Below are positions 9,401-17,632 of a stretch of DNA of 64,000 nucleotides, one piece after another. The stretch is from Thalassobaculum_A sp040219615 (GTDB taxonomy: Bacteria; Pseudomonadota; Alphaproteobacteria; Thalassobaculales; Thalassobaculaceae). Position 1 is the stretch's first letter. Each line of letters starts with the position of its first letter. The position numbers were made by a program, and so were the translations under genes. Where the stretch lies: contig NZ_JAVJSE010000017.1 in assembly GCF_040219615.1 (NCBI RefSeq), positions 1 to 64,000 on the forward strand, in the 5' to 3' direction. A model generated the notes under the pieces. The model did no database searches, was not told the origin of the DNA, and was given only the letters and a program-made list of their open reading frames with translations.

Positions 9401-11485
9401 ATGACCACCACCACTCCCCTTCCCGGCCGGTCGGCCCCCGACCGCCCGACCCATGACGGCGAAACCGCGCTGCAGGAGCGCGCCGGGGTGCGGCAGCGGT
9501 CCGAGGCCGTCATGCGCCGGGCGGTCCGCGACTTCATGCCGGACCAGCACCGGGCGTTCTTCGCCGCCCTGCCGTTCCTGGTCGTCGGCAGCCTGGACCG
9601 CGACGACCGGCCCTGGGCCTCGATCCTGACCGGGCGGCCGGGATTCCTGTCGTCGCCCGACCCGCGGACCCTGACGATCCGGGCGGTTCCAGCGTTCGGC
9701 GACCCGCTCGGCGACGCGCTGGTAGTCGGCGCGCCGCTCGGCCTGCTCGGACTCCAGCCGGAGACCCGCCGCCGCAACCGCATGAACGGCACCGTCGCCG
9801 GGATCGACGACGGCCTGGTGACCGTCCGGGTCGGCCAGAGCTTCGGCAACTGCCCGCAATACATCCAGGCCCGCGCCCCGCGTTTCGTGGCCGAGCCCGG
9901 GGACGTGGCGGCGCCAAGGCCGGTGCATCGCGGCGGCCGGCTGCTGTCCGGCCGCGACCGGGCGCTGGTCGAGCGCGCCGACACCTTCTTCATTGCCACT
10001 GCCGCCCCCGGTGCGCGCGGCGGCGACCCGGTCCGCGGCGTCGACGTCTCGCATCGCGGCGGTCGCCCCGGATTCGTGCAGGTCGCGGCGCAGGATGGCG
10101 TGACCGTCCTGACCGTGCCGGACTTCCTCGGCAACTTCTTCTTCAACACCCTCGGCAACATCGCGATCAACCCGGCGGCCGGCCTGCTGTTCGTCGACTT
10201 CGCGAGCGGCGACGCCCTGATGCTGTCCGGCGACGCCGAGGTGGTGTGGGACGGCCCGGAGGTCGCGGCCTTCGCGGGCGCCGAGCGGCTGATGCGGTTC
10301 CGGCTGCGCGAGAGCCTGCGGATCGAGGCCGCGGTGCCGTTGCGCTGGAGCGAGCCGGAGCCGTCGCCGCAGTTGCACGCCACCGGCACCTGGGACGAAG
10401 CCGCATCCGTCCTTTCGGCCGGGCGGTCCGCCGGCGACCGGCCGTTCCGGGTCACCGGGATCGTCGACGAAAGCGAGACGGCACGGTCGTTCCACCTGCA
10501 GCCGGCCGACGGCGGAGCGGTCGCACCCTACCGGCCCGGCCAGTTCCTGCCGGTCGCGCTGGATATCGACGGGGCCCGCCGGCCGGTGCGCCGCACCTAC
10601 ACCTTGTCCGACGCGCCGGGCGGCCTCGGCTACCGGATCACCGTCAAGCGCGAGCCCGGCGGCGCGGCGAGCACCTGGCTGCACGACCGCCTGCGCGTCG
10701 GCGACAGTATCCGCGCCGGCCGGCCGGCCGGCGGCTTCGTCCTGGACACCGACAGCCGGCGGCCGGTGCTGCTGCTGTCCGCCGGCATCGGCGTCACCCC
10801 GATGATCGCCATGCTGAACCACCTGCTCGGCGGACCGGAGGGCCGGCGGCGCGCCCCGCACCGCCGGATCCGGTTCGCCCATGTCGCGCGCCACGGCGGC
10901 GAGCACGCCTTCGCCGACCACGTCCGGGCGCTGGCGCGGGCCCACCCCGACCATCTGACGGTCCATGTCCGCTACACCGCGCCGCGTCCGGCGGACGCTC
11001 CCGGCCGCGATTTCGACGGCACTGGACGGATCGACCGGGCGGCCCTCGGCGCCTGGCTGCCGCCCGACGACTGCGACGTCTACCTGTGCGGGCCGGCCGG
11101 CTTCATGGCCGACATGCGCGAGGCCCTCGCCGGTCTGGGCGTCCCGCCGGAACGCATCCGGTCCGAGGCCTTCGGTCCGGCCGGGCCGGTCGCCCCGGGT
11201 CCGACGATCCTAGGGCCGGCGGTCGACAGCGCCGACGTCACGTTCCGGGCCGCCGGGATCACCGTCGCATGGACGCCGGAGGCCGGCAGCCTGCTCGACC
11301 TGGCGGAGGCGCATGGCGTCGACGCGCCGGCCGGCTGCCGGTCCGGCAGCTGCGGCACCTGCGCGGCCTCGCTGACCCGTGGCGCGACCCGCTACCTGCG
11401 GGCCCCGGTGGCCGAGCCTGCCGCCGGCCGGATCCTGCTGTGCCAGGCGGTTCCGGCCGGCCGGGCGATCGAGCTGGCGCCGTAG
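9401..11485 (+). CDS. PNPOx-like / ferredoxin-reductase / 2Fe-2S fusion protein
   Basis: 694 residues with three modules. Residues about 40-215 resemble the FMN-binding split barrel of pyridoxamine-phosphate-oxidase-like proteins (FLVVGSLDRDDRPWASILTG; NTLGNIAINPAAGLLFVDF). Residues about 345-580 are a ferredoxin-NADP reductase domain with the FAD motif RRTYTLSDAP and the nicotinamide motif GIGVTPMIAML. The C-terminus is a plant-type 2Fe-2S ferredoxin with cluster ligands C646, C651, C654 and C681. Electrons could pass from NAD(P)H through FAD and the cluster to the N-terminal flavin barrel. The final substrate is not known. It follows a glutathione transferase gene. Confidence 0.85.
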   Translation: MTTTTPLPGRSAPDRPTHDGETALQERAGVRQRSEAVMRRAVRDFMPDQHRAFFAALPFLVVGSLDRDDRPWASILTGRPGFLSSPDPRTLTIRAVPAFGDPLGDALVVGAPLGLLGLQPETRRRNRMNGTVAGIDDGLVTVRVGQSFGNCPQYIQARAPRFVAEPGDVAAPRPVHRGGRLLSGRDRALVERADTFFIATAAPGARGGDPVRGVDVSHRGGRPGFVQVAAQDGVTVLTVPDFLGNFFFNTLGNIAINPAAGLLFVDFASGDALMLSGDAEVVWDGPEVAAFAGAERLMRFRLRESLRIEAAVPLRWSEPEPSPQLHATGTWDEAASVLSAGRSAGDRPFRVTGIVDESETARSFHLQPADGGAVAPYRPGQFLPVALDIDGARRPVRRTYTLSDAPGGLGYRITVKREPGGAASTWLHDRLRVGDSIRAGRPAGGFVLDTDSRRPVLLLSAGIGVTPMIAMLNHLLGGPEGRRRAPHRRIRFAHVARHGGEHAFADHVRALARAHPDHLTVHVRYTAPRPADAPGRDFDGTGRIDRAALGAWLPPDDCDVYLCGPAGFMADMREALAGLGVPPERIRSEAFGPAGPVAPGPTILGPAVDSADVTFRAAGITVAWTPEAGSLLDLAEAHGVDAPAGCRSGSCGTCAASLTRGATRYLRAPVAEPAAGRILLCQAVPAGRAIELAP

Positions 11486-11510
11486 CCGCTCGACCGCGCT
11501 CCCGTCGGGC

Positions 11511-11534
11511 TTGACCTTCCCGTCACCGGAAGTC
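11511..11534 (+). promoter_or_regulatory. CueR-type copper-responsive promoter/operator
   Basis: A -35-like TTGACC at 11511-11516 overlaps the dyad ACCTTCC (11514-11520), 7 bases, GGAAGTC (11528-11534). This is the spacing and sequence of CueR boxes in front of copper ATPase genes (known family pattern ACCTTCC-N7-GGAAGGT with a long 19-20 bp promoter spacer). It stands 45 bp before the copper ATPase start. No merR-family gene is in the window. Confidence 0.75.
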
Positions 11535-11579
11535 CCAAGTAGGGGCGCTCGGCAACGTCCGGCAGCGGAGGAGGCGGCC

Positions 11580-13886
11580 ATGTCCGACCACCAGCAGCAA
11601 GGCCATGACCACGGCGGACACCAACACCATCACACCAACCGCGCGGTGACGGACGACGAGCGCAGGCGCGGCGGCTACATCTGCCCGATGTGCGCCGGGG
11701 TATGGAGCGCCGAACCGGGCAACTGCCCGAAATGCGGCATGGCGCTGGAGCCGGCCGATCCGCGTGGCCCCGGCAGGACCCGGTACACCTGCCCGATGCA
11801 CCCGGAGATCGTTCGAGACGCACCCGGATCCTGCCCGATCTGCGGCATGGCGCTGGAGCCGATGACGGTGTCGCTGGACGACGGCCCGAGCCCCGAGCTG
11901 GTGGACATGACCCGGCGGATGATCGTCGGCGGCGCACTCACGGTGCCGGTGCTGCTGCTGGCCATGGGCGCGATGGTTCCGCCGCTGATGCACGCACTGG
12001 AGAGCCCGTGGGCGCGCTGGGCCCAGGCGATCCTGTCGACGCCTGCGATCCTGTGGGCCGGCTGGCCGTTCTTCGAGCGCGCCTGGATGTCGGTCCGCAT
12101 GCGCAGCCCGAACATGTTCACGCTGATCGCGCTCGGCACCGGCGCCGCCCATCTGTACAGCCTGGCCGCCATTGCCCTGCCGGGCGTCTTCCCCGAGAGC
12201 CTCAGGGACGCGAACGGCAATATCGGCCTGTATTTCGAGACGGCGGCCGTCATCGTGTTCCTGGTCCTGGTCGGCCAGGTCCTGGAACTGCGGGCCCGCG
12301 AGCGCACCAGCGGCGCCATCAAGGCGCTGCTGGAGCTGGCGCCGCGCACCGCCCGCCGGGTCAAACAGGACGGCGACGACGAGGAGGTGTCGATCGACGT
12401 GCTCGAGGCCGGTGACCGCCTGCGGGTGCGCCCGGGCGAGCGGGTGCCGGTCGACGGCTCGGTCATCGACGGTTCAAGCTCGGTCGACGAGTCCATGGTG
12501 ACCGGCGAGCCGGTCCCGGTGGAGAAGCACGCAGGCGACGCCGTGGTCGGCGGCACCCTGAACGGCCGCGGGTCGTTCGTCATGCGCGCCGAGAAGGTCG
12601 GGCGCGACACCATGCTGTCGCGGATCGTCGACATGGTCGCCGAGGCGCAGCGCTCGCGCGCCCCGATCCAGGGCCTCGCCGACATGGTGGCCGGCTGGTT
12701 CGTGCCGGCGGTGGTGCTGGTCGCGGTCGCCGCCTTCGCCGTCTGGGCGGCCTGGGGGCCGGAGCCGGCGCTGGCGCATGCGCTGGTCGCCGCGGTCTCG
12801 GTGCTGATCATCGCCTGCCCCTGCGCGCTCGGCCTCGCCACGCCGATGTCGATCATGGTCGGCACCGGCCGCGGCGCCCAGATGGGCGTGCTGATCCGCA
12901 ACGCCGAGGCGCTGGAACGGCTGGAGAAGGTCGACGTGCTGGTTTGCGACAAGACCGGCACCCTGACCGAGGGCCGGCCCAAGCTGAAGGCCGTGTCGGT
13001 CGCCGACGGCTTCGAGGAGGCCGAGGTGCTGCGGCTGGTCGCCGGGCTCGAGCGGGGCAGCGAGCACCCGCTGGCCGAGGCGATCCTGTCCGGCGCCCGC
13101 GACCGCGGGATCGCCGTCCCCGAGGCGGCGGCGTTCGACATGCACGCCGGCCGCGGCGTCACCGGCAGCGTCGAGGGCCATGCCGTCGCGTTCGGCAACG
13201 AGCGTCTCATGCGGGAGCAGGGCGTGGCGATCGACGCGCTGACCGAGACCGCGGTGGCGCAGCGGCGCGAGGGGGCGACCGCCATGTTCGTGGCGATCGA
13301 CGGCAAGGCCACCGGCGTCGTCGCCGTCGCCGATCCGATCAAGGAGACCACGAAGGACGCCGTCGAGACCCTGCGCCGCGACGGCATCCGGGTGGTGATG
13401 CTGACCGGCGACGCCCGGCCGACCGCCGAGGCGGTGGCCCGGGCGCTGGGGATCGACGAGGTCGAGGCCGAGGTGCAGCCGCAGGACAAGGCCGACATCG
13501 TCGCCCGCCTGCAGCGCGAGGGCGCGGTGGTGGCCATGGCCGGCGACGGCGTGAACGACGCCCCGGCCCTGGCCCGCGCCGATGTCGGCATCGCCATGGG
13601 TGCCGGCACCGACGTAGCGATCGAAAGCGCCGGGGTGACCCTGGTGCGCGGCGACCTGCGCGGCATCGCCCGGGCCCGGCTGCTGAGCCGTGCCACCATG
13701 CGCAACATCCGGCAGAACCTGTTCTTCGCTTTCGTGTATAACGCGCTCGGTGTGCCGATCGCGGCCGGGGTGCTGTTCCCGTTCCTCGGGATCCTGCTGA
13801 GCCCGATCGTCGCCGCGGCGGCGATGAGCCTCAGTTCGGTCTCGGTGATCGGCAACGCACTGCGGCTGCGGGCGACGAAACTATGA
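11580..13886 (+). CDS. copA: copper-translocating P-type ATPase
   Basis: 768 residues, ATP-driven Cu(I) efflux across the inner membrane. The His-rich N-terminus is followed by two short heavy-metal-binding modules (CPMCAGVWSAEPGNCPKC and CPMHPEIVRDAPGSCPIC, each ending GMALEP, within about residues 32-95) instead of classic CxxC HMA domains. Core motifs are TGEP in the actuator, C413-P-C415 in the metal-binding helix, the phosphorylated D457 in DKTGTLTEG, SEHPLAEAI and GDGVNDAPALA. The ATG at 11580 follows GGAGGAGGC. A CueR-type box lies upstream and a cytochrome c gene follows 19 bp after the stop. Confidence 0.95.
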   Translation: MSDHQQQGHDHGGHQHHHTNRAVTDDERRRGGYICPMCAGVWSAEPGNCPKCGMALEPADPRGPGRTRYTCPMHPEIVRDAPGSCPICGMALEPMTVSLDDGPSPELVDMTRRMIVGGALTVPVLLLAMGAMVPPLMHALESPWARWAQAILSTPAILWAGWPFFERAWMSVRMRSPNMFTLIALGTGAAHLYSLAAIALPGVFPESLRDANGNIGLYFETAAVIVFLVLVGQVLELRARERTSGAIKALLELAPRTARRVKQDGDDEEVSIDVLEAGDRLRVRPGERVPVDGSVIDGSSSVDESMVTGEPVPVEKHAGDAVVGGTLNGRGSFVMRAEKVGRDTMLSRIVDMVAEAQRSRAPIQGLADMVAGWFVPAVVLVAVAAFAVWAAWGPEPALAHALVAAVSVLIIACPCALGLATPMSIMVGTGRGAQMGVLIRNAEALERLEKVDVLVCDKTGTLTEGRPKLKAVSVADGFEEAEVLRLVAGLERGSEHPLAEAILSGARDRGIAVPEAAAFDMHAGRGVTGSVEGHAVAFGNERLMREQGVAIDALTETAVAQRREGATAMFVAIDGKATGVVAVADPIKETTKDAVETLRRDGIRVVMLTGDARPTAEAVARALGIDEVEAEVQPQDKADIVARLQREGAVVAMAGDGVNDAPALARADVGIAMGAGTDVAIESAGVTLVRGDLRGIARARLLSRATMRNIRQNLFFAFVYNALGVPIAAGVLFPFLGILLSPIVAAAAMSLSSVSVIGNALRLRATKL

Positions 13887-13905
13887 GGGAAGCCGCAGCT
13901 TGCAT

Positions 13906-14391
13906 ATGACCCGCTCCCGGCTGGTGCTGATCGCCGCCGCCGTGCTGGCGCTGCTCGGCGCACTCGCGGCGTTCTGGTCGGGCCCGGAGCCGCGGCCGGC
14001 CCCCGGCATCACACTGTCCCCCGACAACCCCAGGGTGGTTGCCGAAGGTCGGGGTCTCTACGACGCGCAATGCGCCAGCTGCCACGGCGCCGACCTGCAG
14101 GGCCAGCCGGCCTGGCAGGTCCGCAAGCCGGACGGCAAGCTGCCGGCGCCGCCGCACGACGCCACCGGCCACACCTGGCATCATCCCGACCAGGTGCTGT
14201 TCGCGCTCACGAAATACGGCCCGTCCCGGGTGATCGGCGACCCGGCCTATCAGTCCGACATGCCGGGATACGACCAGAGCCTGAGCGACGACCAGATCAT
14301 CGCCGTGCTGTCGTTCATCAAGAGCACCTGGCCGGCCGAGATCCGCGAGCGGCACGACCGGATGAACGAGCAGGCGCGGCAGCAGCACTGA
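13906..14391 (+). CDS. cytochrome c (single haem)
   Basis: About 161 residues with an N-terminal membrane anchor or signal (VLIAAAVLALLGALAAFW). A single class I cytochrome domain has C56-x-x-C59-H60 and a probable axial Met119 in DMPGY. It should carry electrons on the periplasmic face. An in-frame TTG at 13900 is better spaced from the GAGGGAAG ribosome site than the ATG at 13906, so translation may start two codons earlier. The gene sits 19 bp after the copper ATPase gene, suggesting co-transcription and copper-responsive expression, but its redox partner is unknown. Confidence 0.85.
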   Translation: MTRSRLVLIAAAVLALLGALAAFWSGPEPRPAPGITLSPDNPRVVAEGRGLYDAQCASCHGADLQGQPAWQVRKPDGKLPAPPHDATGHTWHHPDQVLFALTKYGPSRVIGDPAYQSDMPGYDQSLSDDQIIAVLSFIKSTWPAEIRERHDRMNEQARQQH

Positions 14392-14421
14392 CCGTCGCGC
14401 CAGCTCGTCCGTTGCACCGGC

Positions 14422-14619
14422 TCAGTGGCGGGCGAGCCAGTCGTCGACTTCCTTCCTGGCTTCCTCGCGGGACTTGCCGTAGCGCTCCTGGATACGGCCC
14501 TCGAGCTCTTCCTGCGTGCCCTCGATGCGGTCGAGGTCGTCGTCGGTGAGCTTGCCCCACTGCTGCTGGACCTTGCCCTTGAGCTGCTTCCAGTTGCCCT
14601 GGATCTGATCGCGGTTCAT
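14422..14619 (-). CDS. CsbD family stress-response protein
   Basis: 65 residues matching the CsbD family from end to end (MNRDQIQGNWKQLKGKVQQQ; WGKLTDDDLDRIEG; a charged amphipathic C-terminus with EARKEVDDWL). CsbD-like proteins are abundant small helical proteins induced by general stress; their biochemical role is not established. The gene is monocistronic and convergent with the cytochrome c gene 30 bp away. Confidence 0.92.
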   Translation of the reverse strand: MNRDQIQGNWKQLKGKVQQQWGKLTDDDLDRIEGTQEELEGRIQERYGKSREEARKEVDDWLARH

Positions 14620-14709
14620 TGCGTTCTCCGTGTAACGGAATGGTCTGGGGCCGTAACGACCCCGCCCGGGTCCGCGTTCCAGTGTGATCGCTGTGAACCG
14701 TTCCTAATC

Positions 14710-15522
14710 CTACCTTCCGACGAAGCTCGGCTTCTCCTTGGCCAGGAACGCCTTGTAGCCGCGCTGGAAGTCCTCGGTGTCGAAGGCGTCGTAGCCCATG
14801 TCCTTCTCGGCCTCGGTCAGCGGCGCCGGCTCCATCAGGCGGTAGATGAAGTGCTTGTGCCAGCGCGCGGTCAGCGGCGCGCCCTCGGCGATCTTAGCGG
14901 CCCACTCGTAGGCCGCCGCCTCGACCTGGTCGTCCGGCACCACCCGGTTGACGATGCCGTGGTGCAGCGCCTCGTCCGCCTTCAGCAGGTCGCCGACCAG
15001 CAGGATCTGCAGCATGGCGCTGGCGCCGTACTTCTTGACCTGGAACTCCAGCTCCTCCATCGACTCGACCAGGCCGAGCCGCTTGACCGGCACCCCGAAC
15101 CGGCTGCTCTCGCCGCAGATCCTGAGGTCGCACAGCGCCGCCAGCCCGAAGCCGCCGCCGACGCACAGCCCCTCGATCAGGGCGATCACCGGATGCCGGC
15201 ACTTCACCACCGCGTCGTTCGAGGGCCCGGACAGCGCGGCGTACTTCTTCGCCGCCGCCTTGTCCTTGCGGACCGATTCGAACTCGGAGATGTCGGCGCC
15301 GGCCGAGAACGCCTTGCCGCCGGCCCCGCGCACCACCACGCAGCGCAGTTCCGGATCGGCGTCGAGCGCGGTGAACACCTTGCCGATCGCCCCGAAAACC
15401 TCGAGGTTCATGGCGTTGTGCTTGGCCGCCCGGTTGATGGTGACGGTGGCGATCCGGTCCTCGACATGGACCAGCAGGTCCTCGGTCCCGGACAGTTCGG
15501 CGGTTCCCTTCACGGCAGTCAT
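14710..15522 (-). CDS. enoyl-CoA hydratase/isomerase family protein
   Basis: 270 residues of the crotonase fold. The oxyanion-hole segments are AFSAGADISEF and the Gly-rich IEGLCVGGGFGLAALCDLRI. The ATG at 15522 overlaps the TAA of the upstream CoA-transferase gene (TAATG), so translation is coupled. In the crotonase family the Glu at about residue 120 and a Glu in LGLVESMEELEF region would be catalytic. Paired with a family III CoA-transferase it probably hydrates or isomerises the enoyl-CoA made by that partner. The acid substrate is not identifiable. Confidence 0.88.
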   Translation of the reverse strand: MTAVKGTAELSGTEDLLVHVEDRIATVTINRAAKHNAMNLEVFGAIGKVFTALDADPELRCVVVRGAGGKAFSAGADISEFESVRKDKAAAKKYAALSGPSNDAVVKCRHPVIALIEGLCVGGGFGLAALCDLRICGESSRFGVPVKRLGLVESMEELEFQVKKYGASAMLQILLVGDLLKADEALHHGIVNRVVPDDQVEAAAYEWAAKIAEGAPLTARWHKHFIYRLMEPAPLTEAEKDMGYDAFDTEDFQRGYKAFLAKEKPSFVGR

Positions 15523-16760
15523 TATTCTGCGGCCTCCCGGCTCGTGTTGTCGCCCAGGTGCACGGCCTCGGCCGCTCCCAGCGCCTCGATCTCGGCCTCG
15601 CTGTAGCCGAGCTCGGCCAGCACCTCGGCGGTGTGCTGCCCGAACAGCGGCGACGGCGTCGCCACCCGGCCCGGCGTGTCGTGGAACTTCACCGGCAGTC
15701 CGATGGTCTGGACCTTGCCGGCCACCGGATGCTCGACCGTCGGCACCATCTCGCGGGCGATGGTCTGCGGATCCCGGTGCATCTCCAGGATGTCGAAGAT
15801 CGGCCCGGCCGGGATGCCCTCGGCCTCGAACCTGGCCAGCCAGTTCTCCCGACTGTCCGTACGGAAGCGGGCGTTCAGCTCGGACTCCAGCGCCTTCAGG
15901 TTGGCCATCCGGTCGCCGTTGGTCTTGAAGCGCGGGTCGGCGAACAGCTCGGGCGCGCCGATCATGCTGCACATCTTCTCCCAGAAGCGCGCGGTGTTGG
16001 CGGCGATGTTGATGTAGCCGTCGGCGCATTCGACCGCCTGGTAGGGCGCGCTCAGCGGATGCGCCGAGCCCATGGCGCGCGGCGCCACCCCGGTGGCGAA
16101 GGCGATCGCCGACTGCCAGTAGGTGTGGGTGATCCCGGCCTCCATCAGCGAGGTATCGAGCCGCTGGCCCTGGCCGGTCTTCAGGCGGTGCGAGTAGGCC
16201 GCGCAGATGCCGAGCGCCAGCAGCAGGCCGGCGGTGATGTCGCAGACCGGCGCGCCGACCTTGACCGGCGGGCCGTCCGGCCGCTCGCCGGTGATGCTCA
16301 TCAGCCCGCTCATGCCCTGGGCCACCAGGTCGAAGCCGCCGCGGCTGGCATAGGGGCCGGTCAGCCCGAAGCCCGAGATCGAGGCGTAGATCAGCCCGGG
16401 ATTGATCTTCTTCAGGTCGTCGTAACCGAGGCCCAGGCGCTCCAGCACGCCGGGGCGGAAGTTCTCGGTCAGGACGTCGGCCTTGGCCACCAGCTTGCGC
16501 AGCACCTCGGCGCCCTCGGGCGTCTTCAGGTCGAGGACGACGCCGCGCTTGTTGCGGTTCATCATCATGAAGGACGCGGCCTCGCCGTTGATCCCGGGCG
16601 GAACGGTCCGGCGGGTGTCGTCGCCGCCCTGGGCCTTCTCGACCTTGATGACGTCGGCGCCCATGTCGGCCAGCATCAGGCCGCAGGTCGGGCCCGCCAT
16701 GTGATGGCAGAGCTCGACGACGGTCATGCCCTGCAGCGGGCCGAAAGCGCGGGCGGCCAT
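15522..16760 (-). CDS. CaiB/BaiF family (class III) CoA-transferase
   Basis: 412 residues, typical for family III CoA-transferases, which move CoA between carboxylic acids. N-terminal signature VVELCHHMAGPTCGLMLADMGADVIKVEK ( residues about 14-42, abbreviated here), then NRNKRGVVLDLKTPEG with the conserved region preceding the catalytic Asp, DVLTENFRPGVLERLGLGYDDL, and the C-terminal FDILEMHRDPQTIAREM. A strong AGGAGGAAG precedes the ATG at 16760. It is coupled to an enoyl-CoA hydratase gene and lies next to a GntR/FCD regulator gene transcribed in the same direction. Confidence 0.88.
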   Translation of the reverse strand: MAARAFGPLQGMTVVELCHHMAGPTCGLMLADMGADVIKVEKAQGGDDTRRTVPPGINGEAASFMMMNRNKRGVVLDLKTPEGAEVLRKLVAKADVLTENFRPGVLERLGLGYDDLKKINPGLIYASISGFGLTGPYASRGGFDLVAQGMSGLMSITGERPDGPPVKVGAPVCDITAGLLLALGICAAYSHRLKTGQGQRLDTSLMEAGITHTYWQSAIAFATGVAPRAMGSAHPLSAPYQAVECADGYINIAANTARFWEKMCSMIGAPELFADPRFKTNGDRMANLKALESELNARFRTDSRENWLARFEAEGIPAGPIFDILEMHRDPQTIAREMVPTVEHPVAGKVQTIGLPVKFHDTPGRVATPSPLFGQHTAEVLAELGYSEAEIEALGAAEAVHLGDNTSREAAE

Positions 16761-16902
16761 GGCTTCCTCCTTTTCGATACGTGACGTGGGCGACGTTTCG
16801 GGCGACGTCTTGCGCCGTCCCGGGCGGGCGGCGTATGGCTTCGGGTGATCCCACAACGCCCGCCCGGTCACGTCAAGGCCGGGACGCGCGGCGTCCGAGG
16901 AT

Positions 16903-17571
16903 TCAACTAGCGCCGCTCGCTCCCAGGGCGGACAGGATCGCCGCGGTCGACCGCTCCACATGCAGCTGCATCGCCGAGCGGACTGCCTCGTCGGCGCCGG
17001 CCAGCACGAGCCGCAGGATCTCCGCGTGCTCGTCGTTGGACAGCGCCGCATGGCCGGTGCGCCGCCACATCAGGCGCAGATGCCGCTCGAAGCGGGCCCG
17101 CAGACCGTGCACCAGTTCCAGGGTGATCGGACGGCCGGCGGCCCGGTAGATGGCGTCGTGGAAGCGGCTGTTCGCCATCATCAGCGCCGCCGGATCGCGG
17201 GCCACCAGCATGGCCGCGACCGCCGCGCGCGCGGCGGCGGCGTCCACCGCCCCGGCATTGCGCGCCGCCCGGGCGGCCAGCTCGGGCTCGAGCGAGCGGC
17301 GAAGCTCGCCCAGCTCGGCGGCCTCGGCCGCATCCAATGGCGCCACCCGGGCCCCCCGGTTGGGCGCCGAAACCACCAGCCGCTGCGCCTCCAGGAGCCG
17401 CAGGGCCTCCCGGATCGGCGCCTGGCTGGTGCCGAATCGTCCGGCCAGATGGCCCTGGCGCAGCGGCTCGCCCGCAGCCTGCACGCCGTCGAGGATCTCC
17501 TCGCGCAGGACCGCGGCGATGTCCTCCGGGATCGAGCGACGCGGCGAGGCCGTCGGTATGGCGGTGTCCAT
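16903..17571 (-). CDS. GntR family regulator, FCD domain
   Basis: 222 residues. An N-terminal winged helix (REEILDGVQAAGEPLRQGHLA; RFGTSQAPIREALRLLEAQRL) is followed by an all-helical FCD ligand-binding domain with metal or acid-binding His residues (SRFHDAIYRAA and a later HVERSTAAIL). It lies upstream of the CoA-transferase/hydratase pair (142-bp gap) and divergent from a HAD dehalogenase. A perfect palindrome between the divergent genes is its likely operator. It probably represses both units until a carboxylic-acid ligand binds. Confidence 0.9.
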   Translation of the reverse strand: MDTAIPTASPRRSIPEDIAAVLREEILDGVQAAGEPLRQGHLAGRFGTSQAPIREALRLLEAQRLVVSAPNRGARVAPLDAAEAAELGELRRSLEPELAARAARNAGAVDAAAARAAVAAMLVARDPAALMMANSRFHDAIYRAAGRPITLELVHGLRARFERHLRLMWRRTGHAALSNDEHAEILRLVLAGADEAVRSAMQLHVERSTAAILSALGASGAS

Positions 17572-17613
17572 CGCGCATCCTCGCGCTTGACCGGCATTTG
17601 TCCAAGCGTCAAT

Positions 17614-17630
17614 TTATCGATAATCGATAA
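17614..17630. promoter_or_regulatory. perfect 17-bp palindrome, probable GntR operator
   Basis: TTATCGATAATCGATAA is an exact inverted repeat around a central A. It lies 42 bp before the GntR start and 2 bp before the HAD gene's ATG. GntR/FCD proteins commonly bind such 15-17 bp A+T-rich dyads in their own divergent promoter. It would overlap the dehalogenase's ribosome-binding region. Confidence 0.65.
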
Positions 17631-17632
17631 TT

